This document shows, one piece after another, positions 1-9,025 of a stretch of 64,000 nucleotides of DNA. Made by a program: the position numbers and the translations under genes. The DNA comes from Wenxinia marina DSM 24838 (GTDB taxonomy: Bacteria > Pseudomonadota > Alphaproteobacteria > Rhodobacterales > Rhodobacteraceae). Location: positions 62,001 to 126,000 of the forward strand of contig NZ_KB902277.1 in assembly GCF_000379485.1 (NCBI RefSeq), given 5' to 3'. The stretch's first letter is position 1. Each line of letters begins with the position of its first letter. The notes below the pieces were generated by a model. It did no database searches. It was given only the letters and a program-made list of their open reading frames with translations, and was not told where the DNA came from.

Positions 1-79
1 CGAGGTAGACCAGCGGCTTGCCGTTCACCTGCCGGGACAGGATGGGAAAGTCCGCGCGGACCTCTGCGACGTCGTACAT
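1..79 (-). CDS. sufS: SufS cysteine desulfurase, N-terminal fragment (cut by window edge)
   Basis: Only the first 26 codons lie in the window, starting at an ATG whose complement is at 77-79. The peptide begins MYDVAEVRADFPILSRQVNG and continues KPLVYL, which is the typical start of SufS, the PLP enzyme that removes sulfur from cysteine for the SufBCD scaffold. It lies 3 bases downstream of the preceding YIP1-like gene and is the last visible gene of the suf operon. Because iscR is followed by another cysteine desulfurase gene, this operon would encode two. The active site is outside the window, so the call depends on the N-terminus and the context. Confidence 0.85.
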   Translation of the reverse strand, partial: MYDVAEVRADFPILSRQVNGKPLVYL

Positions 80-82
80 GGA

Positions 83-679
83 TCAGGCTCCCGAAGTCGT
101 GGCGCCGACGCCGATCAGCGCCAGGATGAGGCTGAGGCCGATGCCGAGGCCGAGGACGGCGAGGATCAGCGTCACCGCCGCGCGGCCGAGGCCGTCGAAG
201 CCGTGCAGCTCGCGCGTGAAGTTCAGAAGGCACCAGAGAAGGACGAAGAGGCCGGCCAGCCCGACGAAGAGGGCGAGCGGCGGCAGGACGAGGACGGTCA
301 GGATCTGCGCGAGGCGGACGGCGATCGCCACCGCCTCGAGCCAGACGACGAGGGCGAGCGCTCCTTCGAGATCGCCCTGCCCGCCCAGCATCCGCCCGGT
401 CCAGGTCACCGCGAAGACGGTGACGACGAGGGACGAGGCGAGAAGGACAGCGTAGGCGAAGGGGCTGAGGACGAGGACCGTGCCCGAGCCGAGCGCCAGC
501 TCGATCACCGCACCCTCGGCCAGCGCGGCCACGAGGACGCCGAGACAGGTGACGGCGCCGAGGCCGGACCACAGCGCGCCGGTCGGCAGCCGGAGGGCAA
601 GCACCGCCCGCGCCGCCGCGGCCGGATCGAGAAGGGACAGGCGCAGGAGGCGCCCCAGGTCGCCGAGGGTCAGCGTCAT
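83..679 (-). CDS. YIP1-family integral membrane protein (second of pair)
   Basis: A 198-residue hydrophobic protein beginning MTLTLGDLGRLLRLSLLDP, with about five membrane segments and the layout of YIP1-type proteins (a short amphipathic N-terminus followed by a helical membrane bundle). The ATG overlaps the TGA of the upstream gene by 4 bases (ATGA), so the two are translationally coupled. sufS starts 3 bases after its stop. It and its neighbour are small YIP1-like proteins between sufD and sufS. No enzymatic motif is visible. A role in iron-sulfur assembly is suggested only by position. Confidence 0.7.
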   Translation of the reverse strand: MTLTLGDLGRLLRLSLLDPAAAARAVLALRLPTGALWSGLGAVTCLGVLVAALAEGAVIELALGSGTVLVLSPFAYAVLLASSLVVTVFAVTWTGRMLGGQGDLEGALALVVWLEAVAIAVRLAQILTVLVLPPLALFVGLAGLFVLLWCLLNFTRELHGFDGLGRAAVTLILAVLGLGIGLSLILALIGVGATTSGA

Positions 680-1155
680 GGCCGCGCCGCTTCGCGCAGG
701 CCGAGCGCCCAGAACAAAGCGAGCGCGGCGAGCCACAGGATGCCCACGACCTGCGCCCCCGGACCGGACCCGGCGAGGCCGTGCATCAGGCCGTAGAGCA
801 GCCCCGCGGGGGCCGAGGCGAGGACCGCCCAGAACAGCGCCAGCCGTGCCCCGTAGGGCGTCAGCGCCGGCGCCAGAAACCGCAGGCCCAGCCAGCTGAG
901 GCCTGCGACGAGGTACAGGGCGAGCGGCCAGACGATCAGCCACGCCACCGCCTCGTAGGCGACCAGCTGCTCCAGCGGCCGGCCGGTCTCGATCGCGAGG
1001 CGGGACAGGCGCGGCCACTGCGCCACGAAGATCAACGCGCAGCCCAGCATCAGGAAGAACAGCGCCTGCGGTTCGTGCCGGCCGCGGTCGAGCAGCGACC
1101 GGATGGTGCCCGCCGGCCGCCGCCACGCGTTCAGGATGTCGACCGTGACCGCCAC
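676..1155 (-). CDS. YIP1-family integral membrane protein (first of pair)
   Basis: 159 residues from a GTG start (complement of 1153-1155), chosen because it follows the sufD stop by 13 bases with a purine-rich GGGG just upstream and gives the N-terminus VAVTVDILNAWRRPAGTIRS. Four or five membrane helices follow. The stop overlaps the next ATG by 4 bases. Its size, the polar N-terminal helix and the position beside a second YIP1-like gene suggest diverged relatives. The frame stays open to 1230, but the longer version would overlap sufD and has a low-complexity N-terminus. Function is unknown. Confidence 0.65.
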   Translation of the reverse strand: MAVTVDILNAWRRPAGTIRSLLDRGRHEPQALFFLMLGCALIFVAQWPRLSRLAIETGRPLEQLVAYEAVAWLIVWPLALYLVAGLSWLGLRFLAPALTPYGARLALFWAVLASAPAGLLYGLMHGLAGSGPGAQVVGILWLAALALFWALGLREAARP

Positions 1156-1168
1156 GCGCCCCTGCCCG

Positions 1169-2454
1169 TCAGCGCCGCCGCGCCAGCCACTCGCCGAGGC
1201 GGATCTGCAGCTCCTCGGCCAGGGCCGCATCCTCGATCTCCGCCAGCGCCTCGGCGAGGAAGGACAGCGTCAGCAGGTCCGTCGCCTCGGCTTCGGGCAC
1301 CCCGCGGGAGCGCAGGTAGAACAGCGAGTCCCGGTCGATCGCGCCGGAGGTGGAGCCGTGGGAGCAGGCGACGTCGTCGGCGTAGATCTCCAGCTCGGGC
1401 TTGGCGAGGAACTGGCTGTCCTCGTCCAGCAGCAGCGACTGGCTGATCTGGTAGCCGTCGGTCTTCTGCGCGCCCTGCTTCACCAGGATCTTGCCCTGGA
1501 AGACGCCGGTGGCGCCGTTGCGCAGCACCTTCTTGAAAACCTGCCGGCTCTCGCAGGCGAGCGCGTCGTGGGTGACGAAGACGGTGTCGTCGTGGTGGAG
1601 GTCCCGCCCGTCGCCGACGCAGGCGCCCGCGACATGGGCGACGGCGTCGTCGCCGGTGAACTCGACGACCTGCTCGTTCCGGGTCAGCCGGCCGTTCACG
1701 GTGAGGGTGAAGCTCTTGTAGACGCTCTCGGTCCCGAGACGGGCGAAGGCGTGGGTCGCCGCGCGGCGTTCATGGTCGCGGCCCTGGGTGCGGACGTGGT
1801 GGAATGTGCCGCCGTCGGCGACGTCGACCTCCATCGCCTCGTTGAACCGGGCAGCGGCCGGCCCGGTCTCCAGCAGAGTCAACTCCGCCCCCTCTTCCAC
1901 CTTCACGAGGTGGTGGAGGATGGCGTCCGATGTCTCCGAACCATGAAGATAGACGATCGCCACCGGCCGCTCGGCCCGGCCGGTGGCGCGGATCACGAGA
2001 CCATCGGTGGCGAAAGCGGTGTTCAGCGCCGCGAACGGCCGCTCGACCGGGGTCTGCCCCCGCGTCTCGAGCTTGCCGTAGAGGTCCTTCGCCCAGTGGA
2101 TGTCGCGGGTCATCGCGTCGGACAGCCGCTCGATCTCCAGCCCCGTCATCTCCAGCGGATCGGACGCGGCGGCGTCGAAGACGCCGTCGACGAAGATGAC
2201 CTTCAGCCGGTCGACGCCGTCCCAGATCGGCGCCTCGTGCGCCTCGAAGACGGCCGCCGGCGCCGGCTCGGGCGCGTTCAGGCTGGAGGGGTCGGTGAAG
2301 CGCCAGTACTCGTCCCGCCGCCCGGGCAGGCCCATCGCGGTCAGGCGCGACAGCGCATCCTCGCGCGCCGCCCGCCCCCATCCGGCGCCCTCCGGCAGGG
2401 TCAGCCCCGCCAGCCGCGCCTCGGTCGTGTCGGCTTTCGCTTGCGGCAGGGCCA

Positions 2455-2455
<1 letters not shown>
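1169..2455 (-). CDS. sufD: SufD, Fe-S cluster scaffold subunit
   Basis: A 428-residue SufD, the partner of SufB in the SufBC2D scaffold on which Fe-S clusters are assembled in the cytosol. The C-terminal half carries the beta-helix and terminal region shared by SufB and SufD: HDALACESRQVFKKVLRNG, the GVFQGKILVKQGAQKTDGYQ stretch, and ACSHGSTSGAIDRDSLFYLR with the conserved histidine after cysteine. The length is normal. The ATG shares one base with the sufC stop (TGATG), so sufC and sufD are coupled. Confidence 0.96.
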
Positions 2456-3210
<755 letters not shown>

Positions 3211-3241
3211 TTTTCGTCTCCTGTCGTCTCGGTCCCGCGGG

Positions 3242-3841
3242 TCAGTGCCGGCGGGTGAATTCGGTCATGATGAAGTCGAGGTCCGCGCCCTCGATCGGCC
3301 GCGGAGTGACTTCGAAGCGGGCCATCCGGCCCACGATCTCGGCCGGGGCGCCGAACCGCTCCACCACGTGGTAGGGCGCGCGCCCGGCATAATCGTCGAA
3401 CAGCACCGTCACCGGCGCCGCGGTGCGGAACAAGGTCGCGAGGAAGCAGCCTGTCCGGAACCGTCCGTCGATCAGCACGACGTCCGGCTGCACGAAGTCG
3501 TCACGGTCCCAGACGCCGAGCGGGTAGCGGTGGAACCGCCGCCACGCCCGGTTGTCCGCCGGCTTGCCCCACTTGGCCGTGGGGCCGATGTCGGCGTGGT
3601 GGAACCGCAGCCGCGCCTTCGGCGGGTGCGCCGTGAACCACGCCTCCAGCCGCGCGATCCAGTCCGCGTCGCTCTCCACGGTGAAGACGTCCGCCTCCGG
3701 CTGCTCCGCCGCCACCGCCGTCGATCCGCCCGAGCCGTACTCGAGGATAGCCCGCGCGCGGCCGTACAGGTCGCGCAGCAGCGCGGCCTCCGCCTCCGGC
3801 AGCCGAAGCTCGGGCGGCTGGAGGGCGGCAGTCTCAGCCAA
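3242..3841 (-). CDS. Class I SAM-methyltransferase-like protein in suf operon
   Basis: A 199-residue protein. [19 protein letters not shown] (about residues 30-48) looks like the glycine-rich SAM-binding motif I of class I methyltransferases, and [20 protein letters not shown] (about 119-138) resembles the motif IV/post-IV strand. No substrate-recognition domain is apparent. The start overlaps the ybjQ-like gene by 8 bases and the stop is 31 bases before sufC, so it is co-transcribed with suf genes. It is not a known component of the Suf machinery; whether it methylates anything is untested. Confidence 0.6.
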   Translation of the reverse strand: MAETAALQPPELRLPEAEAALLRDLYGRARAILEYGSGGSTAVAAEQPEADVFTVESDADWIARLEAWFTAHPPKARLRFHHADIGPTAKWGKPADNRAWRRFHRYPLGVWDRDDFVQPDVVLIDGRFRTGCFLATLFRTAAPVTVLFDDYAGRAPYHVVERFGAPAEIVGRMARFEVTPRPIEGADLDFIMTEFTRRH

Positions 3842-4154
3842 GGCGGACCGCGGTCCCAGAGGCGGACACCATCAGCATGGAGCCGTTCTGCCCGATCACC
3901 TCGTAGTCGAGGTCGACGCCCACGACCGCCGTCGCGCCGCGCGCCGCGGCCCGCTCCTCCAGCTCGCGCAGCGCGGTCTCGCGCGCCTCGCCCAGCGCCT
4001 GCTCGTAGGCGCCCGAGCGGCCGCCGACGATGTCGCGGATGCCGGCGAAGAGATCGCGGAACACGTTCGCGCCGAGGATCGCCTCGCCGACGACGATGCC
4101 CTTGTACTCTGCAATCTGGTGCCCCTCGACCGTGGGGGTGGTGGTGATGATCAT
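3834..4154 (-). CDS. YbjQ/DUF74-family protein
   Basis: A 106-residue protein of the YbjQ family (often labelled heavy-metal-binding, UPF0145). Diagnostic are the N-terminal [40 protein letters not shown], and the helix ending in [15 protein letters not shown]. Members form small homopentameric rings, and the metal-binding label is weakly supported for the family. Its frame overlaps the following gene by 8 bases. It lies 33 bases downstream of the acidic suf-operon protein, so it is probably part of the same transcript. Confidence 0.88.
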   Translation of the reverse strand: MIITTTPTVEGHQIAEYKGIVVGEAILGANVFRDLFAGIRDIVGGRSGAYEQALGEARETALRELEERAAARGATAVVGVDLDYEVIGQNGSMLMVSASGTAVRLG

Positions 4155-4187
4155 GGCTGTCGTCCTTCGCTCTCGCCCGAACCCCTC

Positions 4188-4616
4188 TCAGGCGTCGTCG
4201 TCCTCGTCGTCCTCGTCCGCCGCCGCGACGTCCGCCGTCACGGCCTCCCGCATCAGCCCGACCACGTCCGCGATCACCTGCGCCGCGGTCACGCCCCAGC
4301 CGTGGAACGCGCCGTCGCCGTCGCGCAGGTCGAAGTCGAGGTCGGCGCCCTGCCGCTCCAGCACCACGTAGGCCTCGGCCCGGTGCCACAGGCGGCGGTT
4401 CTGGAAGTAGGGCGTCACCTCGATCTCGAAATCGTCGACGTGGGTGATCCGTCCCCACGGCATCCGGCCCGGGGGCGCGAGCGCGGCGGAGAGGTCCGCC
4501 ACGAACGCGTCCCGCGCCTCGCCGAACGCCGCGTCGGTCTCGGGGTCGGCGACGCGGGCGTCCTCGTCGTCGTCCTCGAACTCGTCTCCGGGATCGAAGC
4601 CGATGCGTCCGCTCAC
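4188..4616 (-). CDS. Uncharacterised acidic protein coupled to sufB
   Basis: 142 residues from a GTG whose complement is 4614-4616. This start is preferred because GTGA overlaps the sufB stop at 4613-4615, a standard coupling arrangement; the frame is open much further upstream but there it is antisense-like shadow of sufB. Both ends are strongly acidic ([12 protein letters not shown] near the N-terminus, [10 protein letters not shown] at the C-terminus) around a compact middle with [20 protein letters not shown] and [21 protein letters not shown] recognise no family. Its position directly after sufB suggests an accessory role in Fe-S assembly, which is inference. Confidence 0.7.
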   Translation of the reverse strand: MSGRIGFDPGDEFEDDDEDARVADPETDAAFGEARDAFVADLSAALAPPGRMPWGRITHVDDFEIEVTPYFQNRRLWHRAEAYVVLERQGADLDFDLRDGDGAFHGWGVTAAQVIADVVGLMREAVTADVAAADEDDEDDDA

Positions 4617-6202
4617 CCGACCGACCCCTCCAGCGAGATCGCGACCAGGGCCTGCGCCTCCATCGCGAACTCCATCGGCAGCGCCTGCAGCACTTCCTTG
4701 CAGAAGCCGTTCACGACGAGGGCGACCGCCTCCTCCTCGTCCATGCCGCGCTGGCGGCAGTAGAAGAGCTGGTCGTCGTCCACCTTGGACGTCGTCGCCT
4801 CGTGCTCCACCCGCGAGGAATTGTTCTTCACCTCGATGTACGGAACCGTGTGCGCCCCGCACTCGGACCCGATCAGCAGGCTGTCGCACTGCGTGTAGTT
4901 GCGGCTGTCCTTCGCCTTCGGGTGCATCGAGACGAGCCCGCGATAGGTGTTCTGCGCCTTGCCGGCGCTGATCCCCTTGGAGACGATCCGGCTGCGCGTG
5001 CGCTTGCCGAGGTGGGTCATCTTGGTGCCGGTATCGGCCTGCTGCATGTTGTTGGCGATGGCGATGGAGTAGAACTCGCCCTGGCTGTCGTCGCCGCGCA
5101 GGATGCAGCTGGGATACTTCCAGGTGATCGCGCTTCCGGTCTCGACCTGCGTCCACATCACCTTGGCCCGGTCGCCGCGGCAGTCCGCCCGCTTGGTGAC
5201 GAAATTGTAGATGCCGCCCTTCCCGTTCTCGTCGCCGGGATACCAGTTCTGGACGGTGGAGTACTTCACCTCCGCGTCCTCCTCGACGACGATCTCGACC
5301 ACCGCGGCGTGCAGCTGCGCGGTGTCGCGCTTGGGCGCGGTGCAGCCCTCGAGGTACGAGACGTACGATCCCTTGTCGGCGATGATGAGCGTCCGCTCGA
5401 ACTGGCCGGTGTTCTCGGCGTTGATCCGGAAGTAGGTCGACAGCTCCATCGGGCAGCGCACGCCCGGCGGCACGTAGACGAACGAGCCGTCCGAGAAGAC
5501 CGCGCTGTTCAGCGTGGCGTAGAAGTTGTCCGAGGTCGGCACGACGCTGCCGAGGTACTTGCGCACCAGTTCGGGATGCTCGCGGATCGCCTCGGAGATC
5601 GAGCAGAAGATGACGCCGGCCTTCTTCAGCTCCTTCTGGAAGGTCGTGCCGACGCTGACGCTGTCGAACACGGCGTCCACCGCCACCCGGCGCTCGGGCT
5701 TCGGCTCGCCGTCCTCGGTCGCGTCCGGCGCCTGCCCGGCGCTGCGGGTCGAGTTGTCCTCGGGCGTCGGCACCTCGCCAGCGCCCTCGACGCCGGCGAG
5801 GATCATCTGCTCCTTCAGCGGGATGCCGAGTTTCTGGTAGGTCTCCAGGAGCTTGGGATCGACCTCGTCCAGGCTCTTGGGCTTCTTGTCGAAGCTCTTC
5901 GGCCGGGCGTAGTAGTACTGGTCCTGGAAGTCGATGACCGGATAGTCGAGCATCGCCCACTTCGGCTCCTTCAGCCCTGTCCAGCGGGCGAAGGCGCCGA
6001 GGCGCCACTCCGTCATCCACTCCGGCTCGTCGTTCTTGGCCGAGATCAGACGGACGATGTCCTCGTTCAGCCCCTTCGGCGCGAAGTCCATCTCGACGTC
6101 GGTCGACCAGCCGTGCTTGTACTTGCCGGCGAGCGAGGCGACGCGGTCCACGGTCTCCTGATCGACGCCCTCGCGCGCCTCGGTGGTGTCCAGAGCGGTC
6201 AT
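4613..6202 (-). CDS. sufB: SufB, Fe-S cluster scaffold protein
   Basis: A 529-residue SufB beginning [20 protein letters not shown]. The N-terminus [19 protein letters not shown], the central [20 protein letters not shown] and [12 protein letters not shown], and the C-terminal [20 protein letters not shown] plus [20 protein letters not shown] are classic SufB landmarks. The cysteine of the ECGAH stretch is the conserved cluster/sulfur residue of the core. The ATG lies 15 bases after the cysteine desulfurase stop. Length and motifs are standard. Confidence 0.98.
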   Translation of the reverse strand: MTALDTTEAREGVDQETVDRVASLAGKYKHGWSTDVEMDFAPKGLNEDIVRLISAKNDEPEWMTEWRLGAFARWTGLKEPKWAMLDYPVIDFQDQYYYARPKSFDKKPKSLDEVDPKLLETYQKLGIPLKEQMILAGVEGAGEVPTPEDNSTRSAGQAPDATEDGEPKPERRVAVDAVFDSVSVGTTFQKELKKAGVIFCSISEAIREHPELVRKYLGSVVPTSDNFYATLNSAVFSDGSFVYVPPGVRCPMELSTYFRINAENTGQFERTLIIADKGSYVSYLEGCTAPKRDTAQLHAAVVEIVVEEDAEVKYSTVQNWYPGDENGKGGIYNFVTKRADCRGDRAKVMWTQVETGSAITWKYPSCILRGDDSQGEFYSIAIANNMQQADTGTKMTHLGKRTRSRIVSKGISAGKAQNTYRGLVSMHPKAKDSRNYTQCDSLLIGSECGAHTVPYIEVKNNSSRVEHEATTSKVDDDQLFYCRQRGMDEEEAVALVVNGFCKEVLQALPMEFAMEAQALVAISLEGSVG

Positions 6203-6217
6203 GGCTTCCCCATCCGG

Positions 6218-7258
6218 TCAGGCCGCGCGGCTGGCGCGCAGCTTTTTCAATCTCGTGGTCCAGGCCTCGGCGAACCGCAGCACCTGGTCTTCCGTCGTCT
6301 GCGGCCCGAGCGAGACCCTCAGCCCCGCATCCGCGCCCGCAATCCCCATGGCGGTCAGCACCCGGCTCGTCTTCACCTTGCCGGACGAGCAGGCGGACCC
6401 GGCCGAGACGGCAAAGCCCGCAAGGTCCATCGCCATCACCTGCGTCTCGCCCTTCCAGCCGGGCGTGACCATCATCGTGGTGTTGGGCAGGCGCGGGGCC
6501 TCCTTGCCGGCAAAGATAGTATCGGGGCTGTCGGCCGCAATGGCCTTTTCTAGAATGTTTCTAAGCTGGGCAACCCTGTCCCACGTCCCGCCCGCAAGCT
6601 CGCGCAGCGCCGCCTCGGCGGCCGCGGCCATCCCGGCGATGCCGATCAGGTTCTCGGTGCCCGAGCGGCGGCCCATCTCCTGCCCGCCGCCCTTCAGCTG
6701 CGCGGCCAGGTCGTGGCCCCGCGGCAGGATCAGCGCGCCGGTCCCCTTCGGCCCGCCGAACTTGTGCGCCGACAGGATCGCGACCTGCACGCCGGACCAT
6801 TGATAGCTGAACGGCAGCCGCCCGATCCCTTGCGTCACATCCGCGACGGCGAGGCCGGCGGGCAGGTCCTGCACCACGCCGGTCTCGGAATTGGCCAACT
6901 GCAGCGCGGAGGTCGCGGGGTCGTCCACGGTGACGCGCCCTGCCCCGTCCACCGACAGGCCGGCATCGATCCAGGCGTGCACCGCGTCGTGCTCGACGTC
7001 CGCGCCGCACAGCCCCCGCCCGGCCAGCGCCAGCGCCGCCGCCTCGGTCGCGCCGGAGGTGAAGACGATGTCCGCCTCCCCCGCGCCCAGCGCCTCGGCC
7101 AGCCGCCCGCGCGCCCGCTCCAGCAGCCCCTTCGCCGCCCGCCCCTCGGCGTGCACCGACGAGGGGTTCCCGGCGATGTCCATCGCCTCGGCCATCGCCG
7201 CCCGCGCCTCGGGCCGCAGCGGCGCGGTCGCGTTCCAGTCGAGGTACACGCGCTCCAT
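6218..7258 (-). CDS. iscS: IscS/NifS-type cysteine desulfurase
   Basis: 346 residues, fold-type I PLP enzyme that takes sulfur from L-cysteine. The PLP lysine is in SAHKFGGPKG (K166), the active-site cysteine is in SAGSACSSGK (C290), and YLDWNATAP is the usual N-terminal motif. It is shorter than E. coli IscS (about 400). The gene sits between iscR and sufB and co-exists with sufS at the other end of the operon. Its coding sequence contains a near-copy of the iron-responsive palindrome found at the iscR promoter (separate entry, 6550-6564). Confidence 0.93.
   Translation of the reverse strand: MERVYLDWNATAPLRPEARAAMAEAMDIAGNPSSVHAEGRAAKGLLERARGRLAEALGAGEADIVFTSGATEAAALALAGRGLCGADVEHDAVHAWIDAGLSVDGAGRVTVDDPATSALQLANSETGVVQDLPAGLAVADVTQGIGRLPFSYQWSGVQVAILSAHKFGGPKGTGALILPRGHDLAAQLKGGGQEMGRRSGTENLIGIAGMAAAAEAALRELAGGTWDRVAQLRNILEKAIAADSPDTIFAGKEAPRLPNTTMMVTPGWKGETQVMAMDLAGFAVSAGSACSSGKVKTSRVLTAMGIAGADAGLRVSLGPQTTEDQVLRFAEAWTTRLKKLRASRAA
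6550..6564. promoter_or_regulatory. Intragenic Iron-Rhodo-box-like palindrome inside cysteine desulfurase gene
   Basis: The plus strand reads CTAGAATGTTTCTAA, which differs from the iscR-promoter palindrome TTAGAACGTTTCTAA at only two positions. On the coding (minus) strand it covers codons CTT AGA AAC ATT CTA GAA (residues L232 to E237). CTT, AGA, ATT and CTA are rare choices in this GC-rich genome, which suggests that the DNA word rather than the peptide is conserved. It lies about 350 bases upstream of the sufB start. No convincing -35 element accompanies it on either strand, so binding site is a better description than promoter. Confidence 0.5.
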
Positions 7259-7306
7259 CAGGACGTCCCTCGACAGATCGAATGACCGTCACCCGGAAGC
7301 GCCGGC

Positions 7307-7368
7307 CCTGCTCCCCTATCTTGCCCCAAATACCTCCGGGGTCCGGGGCAGCGCCCCGGGTCTCTCCA
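7307..7368 (-). repeat. Post-stop stem-loop repeat (family C), copy between iscR and iscS
   Basis: Read on the minus strand after the iscR stop, the segment has CCCGGGGC...GCCCCGG hairpin sequence followed by a CCGGAGGTATTTGGGGCAAG tail and then ATAGGGGAGCA. The same tail (CGAGAGGTATTTGGGGGCAA) follows imuB at 38719 and, inverted, precedes dnaE2. It lies between two co-directional genes of the suf operon, so it could act as an attenuating or mRNA-processing hairpin rather than as a full terminator. Confidence 0.65.
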
Positions 7369-7385
7369 CAGGCGCGCCGGCCCGC

Positions 7386-7844
7386 TCATTCGTCCACAAC
7401 CTCGAACAGCGACGGCACCGCCGGGCACGGCACGAGGCCGTTGGCGGCGACGTCGGACAGCCGCGTCTGGTGGAGAAATACGTAGACGTGTGCCGACAGG
7501 CCCTCCCACAGCCGGTTGGTCAGCGACTGCGCCTTGGACCCGGACGTGCCGCCCGAGGCGCCGGCGCCCTTGTGCATCGCGCTCACCGTCTCGTCGACGG
7601 CGGCGAGGATGTCGGCCACCCGGATCTCCGCCGGCGGGCGCGACAGGCGGTAGCCGCCGCCGGGGCCACGCACGCTCTCCACCAGCCCCTCGCGGCGCAG
7701 CTTGACAAAGAGCTGCTCGAGGTACGGCAGCGACAGGTTCTGCCGCCGGGCGATCTCGGACAGGTTCACGAGGCTGCCCGCCGGCTGCAGGGCGATGTCG
7801 GTCAGCGCGACCATCGCGTAACGTCCCTTGGTGGACAGCTTCAT
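7386..7844 (-). CDS. iscR: IscR/Rrf2-type regulator lacking the canonical cluster cysteines
   Basis: 152 residues starting MKLSTKGRYAMVALTDIAL; the winged-helix region runs to about residue 80 with VESVRGPGGGYRLSRP in the wing. E. coli IscR ligates a [2Fe-2S] cluster with three cysteines at about 92-104; here that stretch reads AMHKGAGASGGTSGSKAQS with no cysteine, only His91, and the sole cysteine is Cys140 near the C-terminus. The Rhodobacter sphaeroides IscR is known to lack those cysteines and to ligate its cluster differently, so this looks like the same type. It heads the suf operon and probably represses it when iron is plentiful. Confidence 0.93.
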   Translation of the reverse strand: MKLSTKGRYAMVALTDIALQPAGSLVNLSEIARRQNLSLPYLEQLFVKLRREGLVESVRGPGGGYRLSRPPAEIRVADILAAVDETVSAMHKGAGASGGTSGSKAQSLTNRLWEGLSAHVYVFLHQTRLSDVAANGLVPCPAVPSLFEVVDE

Positions 7845-7945
7845 CGGCCCCGATCCCGCCGGCCCGCTGCGCGCGTCAATCCGATTGACGCCCCGCGGAC
7901 CGGCCATTAACTCCAGCAAAGCCCCGGACGGCCCTGCCGCCCGGA

Positions 7946-7982
7946 TTAGAACGTTTCTAAGGTAGCCGAGGGTTTCCGTCAA
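7946..7982 (-). promoter_or_regulatory. iscR promoter with Iron-Rhodo-box-like palindrome over the -10
   Basis: The 15-bp inverted repeat TTAGAACGTTTCTAA at 7946-7960 matches the type of palindrome described upstream of iron and Fe-S genes in Rhodobacterales (Iron-Rhodo-box, bound by IscR in Rhodobacter). On the minus strand a -35 TTGACG (7977-7982) is followed after 17 bases by TAGAAA (7954-7959), so the palindrome covers the -10 and repression by occlusion fits. iscR would have an untranslated leader of about 100 bases. The site is also about 60 bases upstream of the divergent hydrolase gene at 8020. Confidence 0.75.
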
Positions 7983-8019
7983 GAATGCCTTCCCGGTGCC
8001 GTAGCCTGGGGTTCCCCTG

Positions 8020-8673
8020 ATGCCCGAAGTCATCTTCCCCGGCCCCGAGGGCCGGCTCGAAGGCCGCTACCACCCGCAACGGTCGAACGACGCGCCGATC
8101 GCGATCGTGCTGCATCCGCACCCGCAGTTCGGCGGGACGATGAACAACAAGGTCGTCTACAACCTGCACTACGCGTTCCACCAGCTGGGCTTCACGGTCC
8201 TGCGGTTCAACTTCCGCGGGGTCGGCCGCAGCCAGGGCGAATACGACCAGGGCATCGGCGAGCTCAGCGACGCCGCCTCGGCGCTCGACTACCTGCAGTC
8301 GCTGAACACCAACGCCAAGCATTGCTGGGTCGCCGGCTTCAGCTTCGGCGCGTGGATCGGAATGCAGCTGCTGATGCGCCGGCCCGAGATCACCGGCTTC
8401 ATCTCGGTCTCGCCGCCCGCCAACATGTACGACTTCTCGTTCCTCGCGCCCTGTCCCTCGTCCGGCCTCGTCATCAACGGCTCGGCCGACCGGGTGGCAC
8501 CGCCCGCGGACACCCGATCGCTCGTCGGCAAGCTGCACGAGCAGAAGGGCATCACGATCACCCATGTCGAGATGGAGGGCGCGGGCCACTTCTTCGAGGA
8601 TCCGCACATGGAGCCGATGATCGGCACCGTGAAGGACTACGTCGCCCGCCGCCTGACAGAGACGACGCGCTAG
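8020..8673 (+). CDS. Small alpha/beta hydrolase
   Basis: A 217-residue cytosolic hydrolase of the small COG2945-like group. The oxyanion-loop region HPHPQFGGTMNN precedes the nucleophile elbow GFSFGAW with Ser108; an aspartate in NGSADRVAPP and the histidine of EGAGHFFED complete a plausible catalytic triad. The family hydrolyses unidentified esters or amides. It is divergent from iscR and 175 bases away, so the iron-responsive palindrome could also affect it. Confidence 0.88.
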   Translation: MPEVIFPGPEGRLEGRYHPQRSNDAPIAIVLHPHPQFGGTMNNKVVYNLHYAFHQLGFTVLRFNFRGVGRSQGEYDQGIGELSDAASALDYLQSLNTNAKHCWVAGFSFGAWIGMQLLMRRPEITGFISVSPPANMYDFSFLAPCPSSGLVINGSADRVAPPADTRSLVGKLHEQKGITITHVEMEGAGHFFEDPHMEPMIGTVKDYVARRLTETTR

Positions 8674-8751
8674 GGTCCGGGGGCCGCCTCTTTCCGCCGC
8701 CAAGGCGGGCGGCTAGGCTTGCCCTCGCACAAGGACGAAGGATCGGCGCAC

Positions 8752-9015
8752 ATGGGTGTGGTGGAGGATCTGGCCGACGCGCTGGCGAAGGACACGCTGG
8801 AGGCGGCGGACGCGATCGACGATCCGAATCTCGTGGACGAGGTGTCCGGCGTCATCCTCGCGCAGAGCCAGACCCTGCAGGAAGCCTTCATGACCGCGAT
8901 CCGCGTCCGCCGCTCCGAGCGGGCGGGACGTCGGTTCCTCGACACCCGGATCGCGGCGGCGCGGGCGGGCAAGGCTGCTCCCCCTCCGCCCACTTCGGAC
9001 AATCCGGACGTCTGA
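8752..9015 (+). CDS. Uncharacterised small helical protein
   Basis: 87 residues from the ATG at 8752, chosen over an in-frame TTG at 8719 because a GAAGGA stretch stands about ten bases upstream and the product starts cleanly MGVVEDLADALAKDTLEAAD. The protein is mostly helical and acidic at the N-terminus, basic in the middle (RVRRSERAGRR), and ends in a proline-rich tail APPPPTSDNPDV. I recognise no family. It is followed after 10 bases by another unknown gene, so the two probably form an operon. Confidence 0.65.
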   Translation: MGVVEDLADALAKDTLEAADAIDDPNLVDEVSGVILAQSQTLQEAFMTAIRVRRSERAGRRFLDTRIAAARAGKAAPPPPTSDNPDV

Positions 9016-9025
9016 GGACGCACGG

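Noticed and set aside
4188-6020. 610-codon minus-strand frame over sufB
   Set aside because: Only the final 142 codons, from the GTG at 4616, are supported; the rest is out-of-frame shadow of sufB.
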